NCBI GenBank assembly: GCA_025362155.1 | Contig: JANYHX010000121.1 | Coordinates: 1 to 9,351 of the forward strand | Source of the DNA: Gallionella sp. | GTDB taxonomy: Bacteria > Pseudomonadota > Gammaproteobacteria > Burkholderiales > Gallionellaceae | DNA length: 9,351 nucleotides | Direction: 5' to 3' | Shown here: positions 1 to 5,886 of the stretch, in pieces | Layout of the letters: every line of letters starts with the position of its first letter | Numbering within the stretch: position 1 is the stretch's first letter | The notes under the pieces: generated by a model | What the model saw: only the letters and a program-made list of their open reading frames with translations | Databases searched by the model: none | Told to the model about the DNA's origin: nothing | Position numbers and translations under genes: made by a program

Positions 1-48
1 CTGGCGCCTGCTTAGGGAAATAGATCGCGAAATCGGGAGGATTATTTT

Positions 49-693
49 CTAGTGGGATAGGCCGGGAAATATTTCTAACAACCCATCTGCCATGAATTGC
101 ACCGCCATTGCGGCGAGTATCAAGCCCATTACGCGGGTAGCAATATTGAGGCCGCCCGTGCCTAGGCGCTCTCCGATAGGCTCAGCCAGCCGTAACACCA
201 CCCACACTATCGCGGCCACTCCGACTATCCCCAGGCTGAACACGAATTTGCCAGGCAGGGTGGCTACCTGATGGGCATCAACGATGGTCAGGCTGATCGC
301 CCCTGGCCCGGCCAGCAAGGGAATCGCCAAAGGCACCACGGCGATGTCGCTTTTCGCCTCGGCCTCCGCTTGCTCGGCATCGGTATGCCGCGCCGGGCTG
401 GTTTTGGCGCTAAACATGGCCATCGCAATAATCAGTACCAGCAATCCGCCAGCAATACGAAACGCCGGAATGCCAATGCCAAAAAACGACAGCAGCCCAT
501 CTCCTACCCAGGCGGAAAGCGTCAGTATTACCGCCACCGCAATGGATGCTTTGAGTGCGGTGCGATGCATCACATGTGGGCGACGATCCGTCATCATGCT
601 GAGATAAATTGGAATAGTCCCTAACGGATTCAGAATCGCAAAAATACCAATCAGATATTTGACCTGCTCGGCCCAAACCGGGAATAACGTCAT
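49..693 (-). CDS. MarC family integral membrane protein
   Basis: This 214-residue protein belongs to the MarC (UPF0056) family of inner-membrane proteins with about six helices. Their molecular function is not established, and the early link of MarC to multiple antibiotic resistance was not upheld. Visible family marks are the N-terminal NPLGTIPIY at residues 22-30, the central PLAIPLLAGPGAIS at 121-134, and a C-terminal TRVMGLILAAMAVQF stretch at 186-200. Hydrophobic segments lie at about 10-33, 48-72, 76-95, 118-140, 148-170 and 187-208. A charged loop rich in Asp, Glu and Ala (residues 98-115) separates the two halves. Length is normal for the family. The start has no good Shine-Dalgarno sequence but agrees with the family N-terminus. 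The DUF302 gene ends 54 bases upstream on the same strand, so co-transcription is possible. The family assignment is firm; the role is unknown. Confidence 0.9.
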   Translation of the reverse strand: MTLFPVWAEQVKYLIGIFAILNPLGTIPIYLSMMTDRRPHVMHRTALKASIAVAVILTLSAWVGDGLLSFFGIGIPAFRIAGGLLVLIIAMAMFSAKTSPARHTDAEQAEAEAKSDIAVVPLAIPLLAGPGAISLTIVDAHQVATLPGKFVFSLGIVGVAAIVWVVLRLAEPIGERLGTGGLNIATRVMGLILAAMAVQFMADGLLEIFPGLSH

Positions 694-747
694 GAGGGTT
701 ACTTTAGAATTACAAATGTATTGCGGTTAAATGCCGCCGCTGGACGC

Positions 748-1131
748 TTATTTGGACTCATCGATCATTTTTCTGGTCATGGCTTCGACCTCTTGCGCCA
801 CTTTGACCAGCGTTGCATCCTCCGATAAGGCCGCGAGCATGGGTATCGGTTTAATCATGCCAATTTTGGTTTTGCCCTGTTCGGTATACACCGAGATACG
901 GCATGGCAGCGCCATATTCAAACGCATGTCGGTAGACAATACCTTGGCGGCCTGTCCCGGACTGCACACCTCGAACACTTTGCAATTCTCTGCGAAGGCG
1001 ATACCTTTGCTGCGTAACGTGGTTCCCAGATCGTGGATGTGCAGTAGGCCGAATTCGTTACGTTTCACCGCAGCTTCCAGGTCAGTCGCGGCCTGTTCGA
1101 ATGACTTGTTGGTTTCGGCAATGTAATACAT
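748..1131 (-). CDS. DUF302 domain protein
   Basis: A 127-residue soluble protein of the DUF302 (COG3439) family, whose function is not known. The family signature is clear: FEVCSPGQAAKVL at residues 53-65, followed by ALPCRISVYTEQGKTKIG at 74-91. Three cysteines (50, 56 and 77) are present, the last two within the conserved motifs. There is no signal peptide or membrane segment, so it is probably cytoplasmic. I chose the ATG at 1129-1131 because AGGAG stands just upstream at proper spacing and the protein then begins MYYIAETNKSFEQA, as family members do. The frame stays open a further 54 codons upstream to 1293, but that extension is Trp/Pro-rich, resembles nothing and runs over the divergent gene's start. 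The marC-like gene follows 54 bases downstream. Proteins of this family often turn up beside redox or sulfur genes, but nothing here tests that. Confidence 0.88.
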   Translation of the reverse strand: MYYIAETNKSFEQAATDLEAAVKRNEFGLLHIHDLGTTLRSKGIAFAENCKVFEVCSPGQAAKVLSTDMRLNMALPCRISVYTEQGKTKIGMIKPIPMLAALSEDATLVKVAQEVEAMTRKMIDESK

Positions 1132-1262
1132 GTGATCTCCTGTGCTTTTATTTTTTGGCAACCCTGTCAGGTTAGGCCAGTGCCGCGATATTGTCCAGCG
1201 GGTGCCCGGCCAAAAGTTTTTCGGACTTGCCATTGGATAGGGCTGTGCTACCCTGCTCCCCA

Positions 1263-1718
1263 ATGAAAAAATTATCGCAACATCTCGCCACACTTCTGAT
1301 CACCGCATGGGTCGGCAGCTTATGGTCGGTTGGCTATCTCGCCGTTCCAGTGCTGTTTTATGCTCAGCCGGACCGGCAATTGGCAGGCATGTTGGCCGGG
1401 CAAATGTTCACCCTGGTGGCCTATGTCGGCATGGTATGCGGCATGTATTTAGTAATCCACCATATCAGTCTGTCCGGCCGTGCGGCCTTGCGTCTAACTC
1501 TGTTCTGGGTGGTGACGGTGATGTTGATGATCACGTTGGTCTTGCAGTTCGGTATCCAGCCAGGAATGGCCAACCTCAAACTACAGGCGTTGCCCGCAGA
1601 TGTGATGCACAGCGCGCTTGCCGACCGCTTCAAAATGCTGCACGGCGTGTCCAGCATCCTTTACCTGATACAAAGTCTGCTCGGCATATTTCTGGTCATC
1701 AGGATTCATCGCACGTAG
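1263..1718 (+). CDS. DUF4149 four-helix membrane protein
   Basis: This 151-residue protein matches the DUF4149 type of small inner-membrane protein common in Betaproteobacteria and related to eukaryotic TMEM205; its biochemical role is unknown. Hydrophobic helices lie at about residues 8-32, 45-67, 77-97 and 128-147. Recognisable features are the AWVGSLWSVGYLAVPVLF segment in helix 1 and a loop with DRFKMLHGVSSILYLIQ before helix 4. The start at 1263 has no obvious Shine-Dalgarno sequence. A GTG at 1245 in the same frame is an alternative, and the open frame itself extends to 1191, but the ATG gives the usual Met-Lys-Lys beginning before helix 1. It is transcribed divergently from the DUF302 gene, with 131 bases between the starts, and convergently with pntB. 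A strong terminator lies just after its stop. Confidence 0.82.
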   Translation: MKKLSQHLATLLITAWVGSLWSVGYLAVPVLFYAQPDRQLAGMLAGQMFTLVAYVGMVCGMYLVIHHISLSGRAALRLTLFWVVTVMLMITLVLQFGIQPGMANLKLQALPADVMHSALADRFKMLHGVSSILYLIQSLLGIFLVIRIHRT

Positions 1719-1730
1719 TCTACGCACAAT

Positions 1731-1758
1731 AAAAAAAGCCGCGTCAGCGGCTTTTTTT
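1731..1758. terminator. Bidirectional rho-independent terminator
   Basis: A 12-bp perfect inverted repeat with a 4-base loop: AAAAAAAGCCGC (1731-1742), loop GTCA, GCGGCTTTTTTT (1747-1758). The GC-rich stem is followed by a run of seven T when read on either strand. It sits 12 bases after the DUF4149 stop on the plus strand and 17 bases after the pntB stop on the minus strand, so it can end both converging transcripts. Confidence 0.93.
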
Positions 1759-1775
1759 ATTCCTGCAATATCATC

Positions 1776-3155
1776 TCAGGCTAAAGATTTGATGACGTCT
1801 TCAATCACCTTCTTTGCATCGCCAAACACCATCATGGTCTTGTCCATGTAGAACAGGTCGTTGTCCAGTCCGGCGTAACCAGTCGCCATGCTGCGCTTTA
1901 CTACCAGCACGGTGCGCGCCTTGTGTGCTTCAAGGATAGGCATGCCATAAATCGGGCTAGACTTGTCGTTCTTGGCGGCGGGATTCACCACGTCGTTCGC
2001 GCCGATCACCAGCACCACGTCGGTATCAGAAAATTCGTTGTTGATTTCATCCATTTCCACTACCTGCTCGTAAGGCACTTCTGCTTCGGCAAGCAAAACA
2101 TTCATATGGCCGGGCATACGACCTGCTACCGGATGAATCGCATAACGCACCTTCACGCCTTTTTCGGTGAGTACTTTGGACATTTCGTTGATAGCGTGTT
2201 GCGCACGCGCCACAGCCAGACCGTAGCCCGGCACAATGATGACGGAATCGGCATTGCCCATCAGGAACGCCGCATCGTCCGCGCTGCCGCTACGATAAGT
2301 TTTTTGCGTTCCGTCGCCTTCATCTGCCGCAGCGGCCTCGCCACCGAAGCCGCCCAGGATCACGTTAAAGAACGAACGGTTCATCGCCTTGCACATGATG
2401 TAGGACAGGATCGCGCCAGAACTGCCAACCAGCGAACCGGCAATAATCAGCATGTTGTTATTCAGCGTAAAGCCTATCCCCGCCGCAGCCCAACCGGAGT
2501 AGGAATTCAGCATCGAGATCACCACCGGCATGTCTGCGCCGCCAATGGGCATGATCAGCAACACACCGATCAGCATCGCGAGGGCGGTCATGATCAGGAA
2601 CGGTGTCCAGCTTTGCATGATGAAAAAGGCGATGCCGAAGGCGATCATCAGTATCGCCAGCAGCAGGTTGAGCCAGTGCTGACCGGCGAAGCGCAGCGGT
2701 TTGCTGCCTAGCTTGCCAGACAGTTTGCCGAACGCGATGATGGAGCCGGTGAAAGTAATCGCGCCGACGAAGGTTCCGATGAACAATTCGATGCGGTTGC
2801 TGGCGTGTAAAACTTCACCTATGCCGTAAGCAACCGGGTTATTGAATGCTGCCATTGCCACCAGCACCGCCGCCAGACCGACCAGCGAGTGCATCGCCGC
2901 GACCAACTCTGGCATTGCGGTCATCTGGATGCGCCGGGCAATTACCGCACCAATCGCACCACCGGCGGCAATCGCGAACAGAATGTACGTCACGTTATGC
3001 GTGACGGTGAGCGTGGTCAGCATGGCGATTGCCATACCGACCATGCCGAGCAGATTGCCGCGTCGTGCCGAAACCGGGGAACTCAAACCCTTCAGGGCGA
3101 GGATAAACAAGACCGCAGCGGTCAGATAGGCGAGTGCAACAGTGTTTGCCGACAT
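1776..3155 (-). CDS. pntB: Proton-translocating NAD(P) transhydrogenase, beta subunit
   Basis: The beta subunit of the membrane transhydrogenase that couples hydride transfer from NADH to NADP+ with proton entry, supplying NADPH. Its 459 residues are close to the 462 of E. coli PntB. The N-terminal half is the membrane domain (dII), with about nine helices up to residue 265. It keeps the channel histidine (H89, in AAMHSLVGLAAV), D208 in GGADMPVV and N217 in SMLNSYSGW, which correspond to functionally important residues in E. coli. The C-terminal domain (dIII, about 290-459) binds NADP(H), with GYGLAVARAQ at 310-319, GRMPGHMNVLLAEA at 345-358, GANDVVNPAA at 385-394 and KRSMATGYAGLDN at 420-432. 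It begins nine bases after pntAB ends, preceded by AAGGGA. It is the last gene of the operon and ends at the terminator at 1731-1758. Confidence 0.97.
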   Translation of the reverse strand: MSANTVALAYLTAAVLFILALKGLSSPVSARRGNLLGMVGMAIAMLTTLTVTHNVTYILFAIAAGGAIGAVIARRIQMTAMPELVAAMHSLVGLAAVLVAMAAFNNPVAYGIGEVLHASNRIELFIGTFVGAITFTGSIIAFGKLSGKLGSKPLRFAGQHWLNLLLAILMIAFGIAFFIMQSWTPFLIMTALAMLIGVLLIMPIGGADMPVVISMLNSYSGWAAAGIGFTLNNNMLIIAGSLVGSSGAILSYIMCKAMNRSFFNVILGGFGGEAAAADEGDGTQKTYRSGSADDAAFLMGNADSVIIVPGYGLAVARAQHAINEMSKVLTEKGVKVRYAIHPVAGRMPGHMNVLLAEAEVPYEQVVEMDEINNEFSDTDVVLVIGANDVVNPAAKNDKSSPIYGMPILEAHKARTVLVVKRSMATGYAGLDNDLFYMDKTMMVFGDAKKVIEDVIKSLA

Positions 3156-3164
3156 AATTTTCCC

Positions 3165-3461
3165 TTACTTGTTTTTCTTCTTGAACATATCCAGCATGCG
3201 CTGCGTAACGAGAAAGCCGCCGAATACATTGACTGCCGCAAGCGTCACGGCAATCAGGCCGAGCGCCGTGCCAATATCCAGCTTCACCGGCCCGGCCGCC
3301 AGCATCGCCCCGACAATGATGATGCCGGAAATGGCGTTAGTCACCGCCATCAGTGGGGTATGTAATGCTGGCGTGACATTCCACACCACGTGATAGCCGA
3401 TAAATATTGCCAGCACGAATACGGTCAGATTTAGAACAAATGGGTCAATGGCACCAGTCAT
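3165..3461 (-). CDS. pntAB: NAD(P) transhydrogenase, small membrane alpha subunit
   Basis: This 98-residue protein is the membrane part of the alpha chain, which is separate in three-subunit transhydrogenases such as that of Rhodospirillum rubrum and fused to PntA in E. coli. It contributes dII helices alongside PntB. Three hydrophobic segments are visible (about 9-29, 35-60 and 64-88), with the family stretch [20 protein letters not shown] at 22-41, [10 protein letters not shown] at 45-54 and [13 protein letters not shown] at 78-90, then a Lys-rich tail. A very good ribosome site (AAGGAG, seven bases before ATG) supports independent translation. It is somewhat shorter than the R. rubrum subunit but matches the core. 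The gap to pntAA upstream (3462-3560) is unusually long for this operon and full of GTGAAA repeats. Confidence 0.95.
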   Translation of the reverse strand: MTGAIDPFVLNLTVFVLAIFIGYHVVWNVTPALHTPLMAVTNAISGIIIVGAMLAAGPVKLDIGTALGLIAVTLAAVNVFGGFLVTQRMLDMFKKKNK

Positions 3462-3485
3462 GTTTTACTCCTTGCTTAAAATCAA

Positions 3486-3564
3486 GTGAAAGGTGAAACC
3501 TGAAAAGTGAAACGTCGAACCGTTTCTTCGTTTCACATTTCACAGTTTTATCTTCACGTTTCAC
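3486..3564. repeat. GTGAAA/TTTCAC inverted repeat cluster between pntAA and pntAB
   Basis: The 99-base gap is built from short repeats. GTGAAA occurs at 3486, 3493 and 3507, and its complement TTTCAC at 3531, 3538 and 3559. The facing arms TGAAAAGTGAAACG (3501-3514) and CGTTTCACATTTCA (3529-3542) pair over 14 positions with one mismatch around a 14-base loop. A shorter perfect hairpin, GAAACG/CGTTTC (3509-3514 and 3521-3526), is a competing fold. The last TTTCAC overlaps the pntAA stop codon. There is no T run of the kind a rho-independent terminator needs. The hairpin could set the pntAA to pntAB-pntB ratio through mRNA processing or attenuation, or it could be a dispersed intergenic repeat; the sequence alone does not decide. 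Confidence 0.75.
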
Positions 3565-4682
3565 GGCTTCATAGTTGCCGTGCCGTCCTTGCACAACAAC
3601 GTTCCGGCGATGATGTCATCTTCCAGATTGATATTCATTGCGCCGGTTGTGTCGCACAGCAGATTGAGAAAGTTGAGCAGGTTGCGCGCATAAAACGCGC
3701 TGGCATCGGTCGCCACCAGACCCGGTAGATTGGCCTCGCCGACGATAGTCACACCGTGCTTGACTACAGTCTTGCCCAGCTCGGACAAAGGGCAATTCCC
3801 ACCCGCTTCCACCGCCATGTCCACAACTACTGAGCCGGGCTTCATCTGTTTAACTGTGTCTTCATGCAACAGCACCGGCGCGGGACGGCCGGGGATCAGC
3901 GCGGTGGTGATAATAATATCGGCCTGTTTGGCGCGTTCTGCTACCAATACTGCCTGGCGCTGCATCCAGGTAGCGGGCATGGGACGCGCATAGCCACCCA
4001 CGCCTTTGGCAATCTCGCGTTCCTCGTCAGTCTCAAACGGCACGTCAATAAACTTGGCACCCAGCGATTCAACCTGTTCCTTAGCAGCGGGGCGTACGTC
4101 GGACGCTTCGACTACCGCCCCCAGACGCTTGGCCGTCGCGATTGCCTGCAAGCCTGCCACGCCTACGCCAAGAATCAGTACGCGCGCGGCTTTCACCGTT
4201 CCGGCTGCAGTCATCAACATCGGCATGAAACGCTGGTACAGATTCGCCCCCACGATCACCGCCTTGTAACCGGCAATATTGGCCTGCGAAGAGAGCACGT
4301 CCATAGCTTGCGCGCGCGAAGTGCGCGGCAATTTTTCCATCGCAAAAGCAGTAATGCCCTGCTGGGTGTAAGCCGCGACCATCTCAGCCAGATGCGGCGT
4401 AAGCAGGCCGATCAGCACCGTATCGCGCGGCAGTTTCGCCAGCTCGTCTGCAGTGGGAGCCTTGACCTTCAGCACAATTTGCGATTGCCCATACAAGTCG
4501 GCCCCATCCACCAGCGTCGCACCAGCCGCCTGAAATTCGGCATCGGGAATATGCGCACCTGCACCCGCACCCCTTTGCACCATCACCGTGTGACCGGACG
4601 CCAGCATCTTTTTCACCGTTTCCGGTGTCGCCGCAACACGAGTTTCGCCTGCGCGCGTTTCCGCAGGAATGCCTATACGCAT
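3561..4682 (-). CDS. pntAA: NAD(P) transhydrogenase, NAD-binding alpha-1 subunit
   Basis: This 373-residue soluble subunit (dI) binds NAD(H) on the cytoplasmic face and passes hydride to the NADP of PntB. It belongs to the alanine dehydrogenase/PNT fold. The N-terminus RIGIPAETRAGETRVAATPE (2-21) is typical. The Rossmann motif GVGVAG lies at 172-177, with the ribose-binding acid D195 in ASDVRP. The Arg-Gln-Asp set that contacts dIII in R. rubrum is present as R120, Q125 and D128 within PRTSRAQAMD. RPAPVLLHEDTVKQMKPGS (266-284) and VVDMAVEAGGNCPLSE (286-301) are also conserved. No membrane helices follow, so this is the split form rather than a full-length PntA; the separate pntAB with its own ribosome site shows it is not a frameshift. 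A strong AGGAG precedes the ATG, and it is the first gene of the operon. The last codons and stop lie within the GTGAAA-type repeat block. Confidence 0.97.
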   Translation of the reverse strand: MRIGIPAETRAGETRVAATPETVKKMLASGHTVMVQRGAGAGAHIPDAEFQAAGATLVDGADLYGQSQIVLKVKAPTADELAKLPRDTVLIGLLTPHLAEMVAAYTQQGITAFAMEKLPRTSRAQAMDVLSSQANIAGYKAVIVGANLYQRFMPMLMTAAGTVKAARVLILGVGVAGLQAIATAKRLGAVVEASDVRPAAKEQVESLGAKFIDVPFETDEEREIAKGVGGYARPMPATWMQRQAVLVAERAKQADIIITTALIPGRPAPVLLHEDTVKQMKPGSVVVDMAVEAGGNCPLSELGKTVVKHGVTIVGEANLPGLVATDASAFYARNLLNFLNLLCDTTGAMNINLEDDIIAGTLLCKDGTATMKP

Positions 4683-4763
4683 GAACTTCTCCTAATTTCT
4701 TCGTGGGGCTTGTTAATGTCTGAAAGCAGCTATCTCACTTCTAACAGATTTTAAGCGCGAGGG

Positions 4764-4769
4764 ATTATA
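4764..4769 (-). promoter_or_regulatory. Probable -10 element for the pnt operon
   Basis: Read on the minus strand these bases are a perfect TATAAT, 81 bases before the pntAA start codon. No convincing -35 hexamer lies 16-18 bases upstream, so either the promoter needs an activator or the match is accidental. About 35 bases further upstream is an AT-centred dyad, GTCCA (4804-4808) with TGGAC (4818-4822), which might bind a regulator. No terminator was seen between the upstream membrane-protein gene and this site, so readthrough from that gene is also possible. Confidence 0.45.
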
Positions 4770-4853
4770 CCTGTACTGGGTAGTTAGGGAATACGTAAGC
4801 TGCGTCCAATTTATATATGGACTTTCATTATTGCCCATTTCAGCAACCAGCCA

Positions 4854-5300
4854 TCACGAAAACCAGCGCAAGAAAGCCGCGGAACTCAGGGCGACCACAC
4901 CAAGCGCGGATGAAGTTTGCCAGACAAGAAGCTGTTTTTTCGTAGGCCAACCTGAATGCAGCTTAACGTAACTGACAGCCAATATAAATCCAGTTAACGC
5001 GCAGAATATTTTTATTAACAGCGCATCCACCGCGATGCCATGAATATCCGGCAGATGACCTTCAAACCAAAAAGTTGTCAGGCCAAACATTATTCCACTC
5101 GCCGCCTGAATTGCCCAGGCGATGGCCATCAGCCACGCAAGGCGGCTTTGAACTACCGCATTACTACGCATCAGCTCCCCGTCGCGCAACAATCCCAAGC
5201 CGCCGCGCGATAGCCAAAGAGCCGATGCAGCGGCAGCTACCACAGTTACCGCACCAAAATTATGGATGACCTGGATGAGCGCATAAATAAAATTTTGCAC
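4854..5300 (-). CDS. Four-helix membrane protein, CopD/DUF2269-like
   Basis: A 148-residue integral membrane protein. Helices are predicted at about 8-30, 53-76, 90-112 and 126-146, with a hydrophilic stretch RGGLGLLRDGELMRSNAV after helix 1. H13 in helix 1 (VIHNFGAV), and H82 and H87 in the loop before helix 3 (EGHLPDIHG), are the possible metal or haem ligands. The arrangement resembles small CopD- or DUF2269-type membrane proteins, but the similarity is only in style and I do not claim a function. The start is a GTG at 5298-5300; the first in-frame Met (residue 44) would remove helix 1, so GTG is preferred. The Shine-Dalgarno sequence is weak (GGATAG). It begins 30 bases after the secreted His/Cys protein gene ends, on the same strand, so the two are probably co-transcribed and may act together at the membrane. 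Confidence 0.72.
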   Translation of the reverse strand: MQNFIYALIQVIHNFGAVTVVAAAASALWLSRGGLGLLRDGELMRSNAVVQSRLAWLMAIAWAIQAASGIMFGLTTFWFEGHLPDIHGIAVDALLIKIFCALTGFILAVSYVKLHSGWPTKKQLLVWQTSSALGVVALSSAAFLRWFS

Positions 5301-5330
5301 GGCTACACAAACTATCCAGGTGCCAGGGAA

Positions 5331-5687
5331 TTATTTAACCGTGGCTGTTACTGAACTTTGCACGCCGGTCAGGGCATGGCCGGAGGTTGCCTCTTTCACT
5401 ACAATGGTATGTTTGCCGGCTGATAATTTAGGCAAGTCGACACTGCACGGACAATGACTGACATCCCGGAAAACAATAGGATCTTTATCATCGACATAAA
5501 CATGGACATGATTGCCCGTAGGACTCAGTTGGTTCTTAAACTCCAGTTTATTTCCCGTGCCACTTTGCAGGACTGCATCCTTCGCAGGGGAGAGAATTGT
5601 GATCGAACCGGCGGAATCGGCGGCCAATGCCGGACTTGCTGATGCAACCAAGGCAAAACCAATGAACAAACTATTAAGCAGTTTCAT
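5331..5687 (-). CDS. Small secreted His/Cys-containing beta-rich protein
   Basis: This 118-residue protein has a clear signal peptide (MKLLNSLFIGFALVASASPALA, cut after A22 before AD), so it is exported to the periplasm. The mature part of about 96 residues looks like one Ig-like beta sandwich: it begins with SITILSPAKDAVLQSG, a common opening of such domains, and ends with a KHTIVVKEATSG...TATVK strand pattern like that of DUF4399-type proteins. Candidate metal ligands cluster as HVHVY (60, 62) and HCPC (H78, C79, C81), with H93 and H104 beyond. Binding of copper or another metal is an inference only. The Shine-Dalgarno AAGGAG is strong. A 16-bp dyad lies in the leader (5716-5731). A four-helix membrane protein follows in the same transcript unit. 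I do not recognise a named family with certainty. Confidence 0.8.
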   Translation of the reverse strand: MKLLNSLFIGFALVASASPALAADSAGSITILSPAKDAVLQSGTGNKLEFKNQLSPTGNHVHVYVDDKDPIVFRDVSHCPCSVDLPKLSAGKHTIVVKEATSGHALTGVQSSVTATVK

Positions 5688-5715
5688 GACATTTCTCCTT
5701 AATTAATAATAACGA

Positions 5716-5731
5716 GTAGTTGATTAACTAC
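5716..5731. promoter_or_regulatory. Dyad in the leader of the secreted protein gene
   Basis: GTAGTT-GATT-AACTAC is a perfect 6-bp inverted repeat with a 4-base spacer, 29 bases before the start codon of the secreted protein gene. On the minus strand a TTGACT followed by a T run (near 5759-5771) lies upstream and could be a -35 box, but no good -10 is found at the right spacing. The dyad could be an operator or a short mRNA hairpin. Confidence 0.35.
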
Positions 5732-5852
5732 GGGGTCGAATTCAGCTCCCTATTCAAAAAAAAGTCAAGGCGGAAGCCCACACATCTTTTGGCCGCTGCT
5801 GCAAGATTCCGCTGCTGTTTTTTGTCACCGCAATACGATGGTGCTTCTCCGT

Positions 5853-5858
5853 TATAAT
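5853..5858 (+). promoter_or_regulatory. Probable -10 element for mutL
   Basis: A perfect TATAAT ends 28 bases before the mutL start codon, which would give a short leader. No recognisable -35 hexamer stands at normal spacing (TTGTCA at 5822 is 25 bases away). The mutL start has no Shine-Dalgarno sequence, only the C/T-rich CCTGCTCCGCCC, so initiation is probably inefficient. Confidence 0.45.
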
Positions 5859-5886
5859 TCCACGTCCCATTCAACCTGCTCCGCCC

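Noticed and set aside
1..48. Search for the end of another gene at the left edge
   Set aside because: The 48 bases show no recognisable coding sequence or hairpin; too short to call.
1132..1293. A 54-codon upstream extension of the DUF302 gene
   Set aside because: A good ribosome site lies directly before the internal ATG at 1131, the shorter protein matches the family, and the extension would overlap the divergent gene.
3486..3564. CRISPR-like array in the GTGAAA cluster
   Set aside because: The units are six bases long, occur in both orientations and have no regular spacers of CRISPR length.
3165..4682. pntAA and pntAB as a broken, frameshifted pntA
   Set aside because: A split alpha chain is a known natural form, each gene has its own strong Shine-Dalgarno sequence, and both proteins are complete for that form.
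3864..4754. A plus-strand open frame of nearly 300 codons opposite pntAA
   Set aside because: It is antisense to a gene with unmistakable motifs, has an Arg/His-rich composition typical of a reversed GC-rich reading frame, and matches no family.
4804..4822. The GTCCA/TGGAC dyad as a terminator for the four-helix membrane protein gene
   Set aside because: The arms are only five bases long around a nine-base AT loop, and no T run follows on the minus strand.
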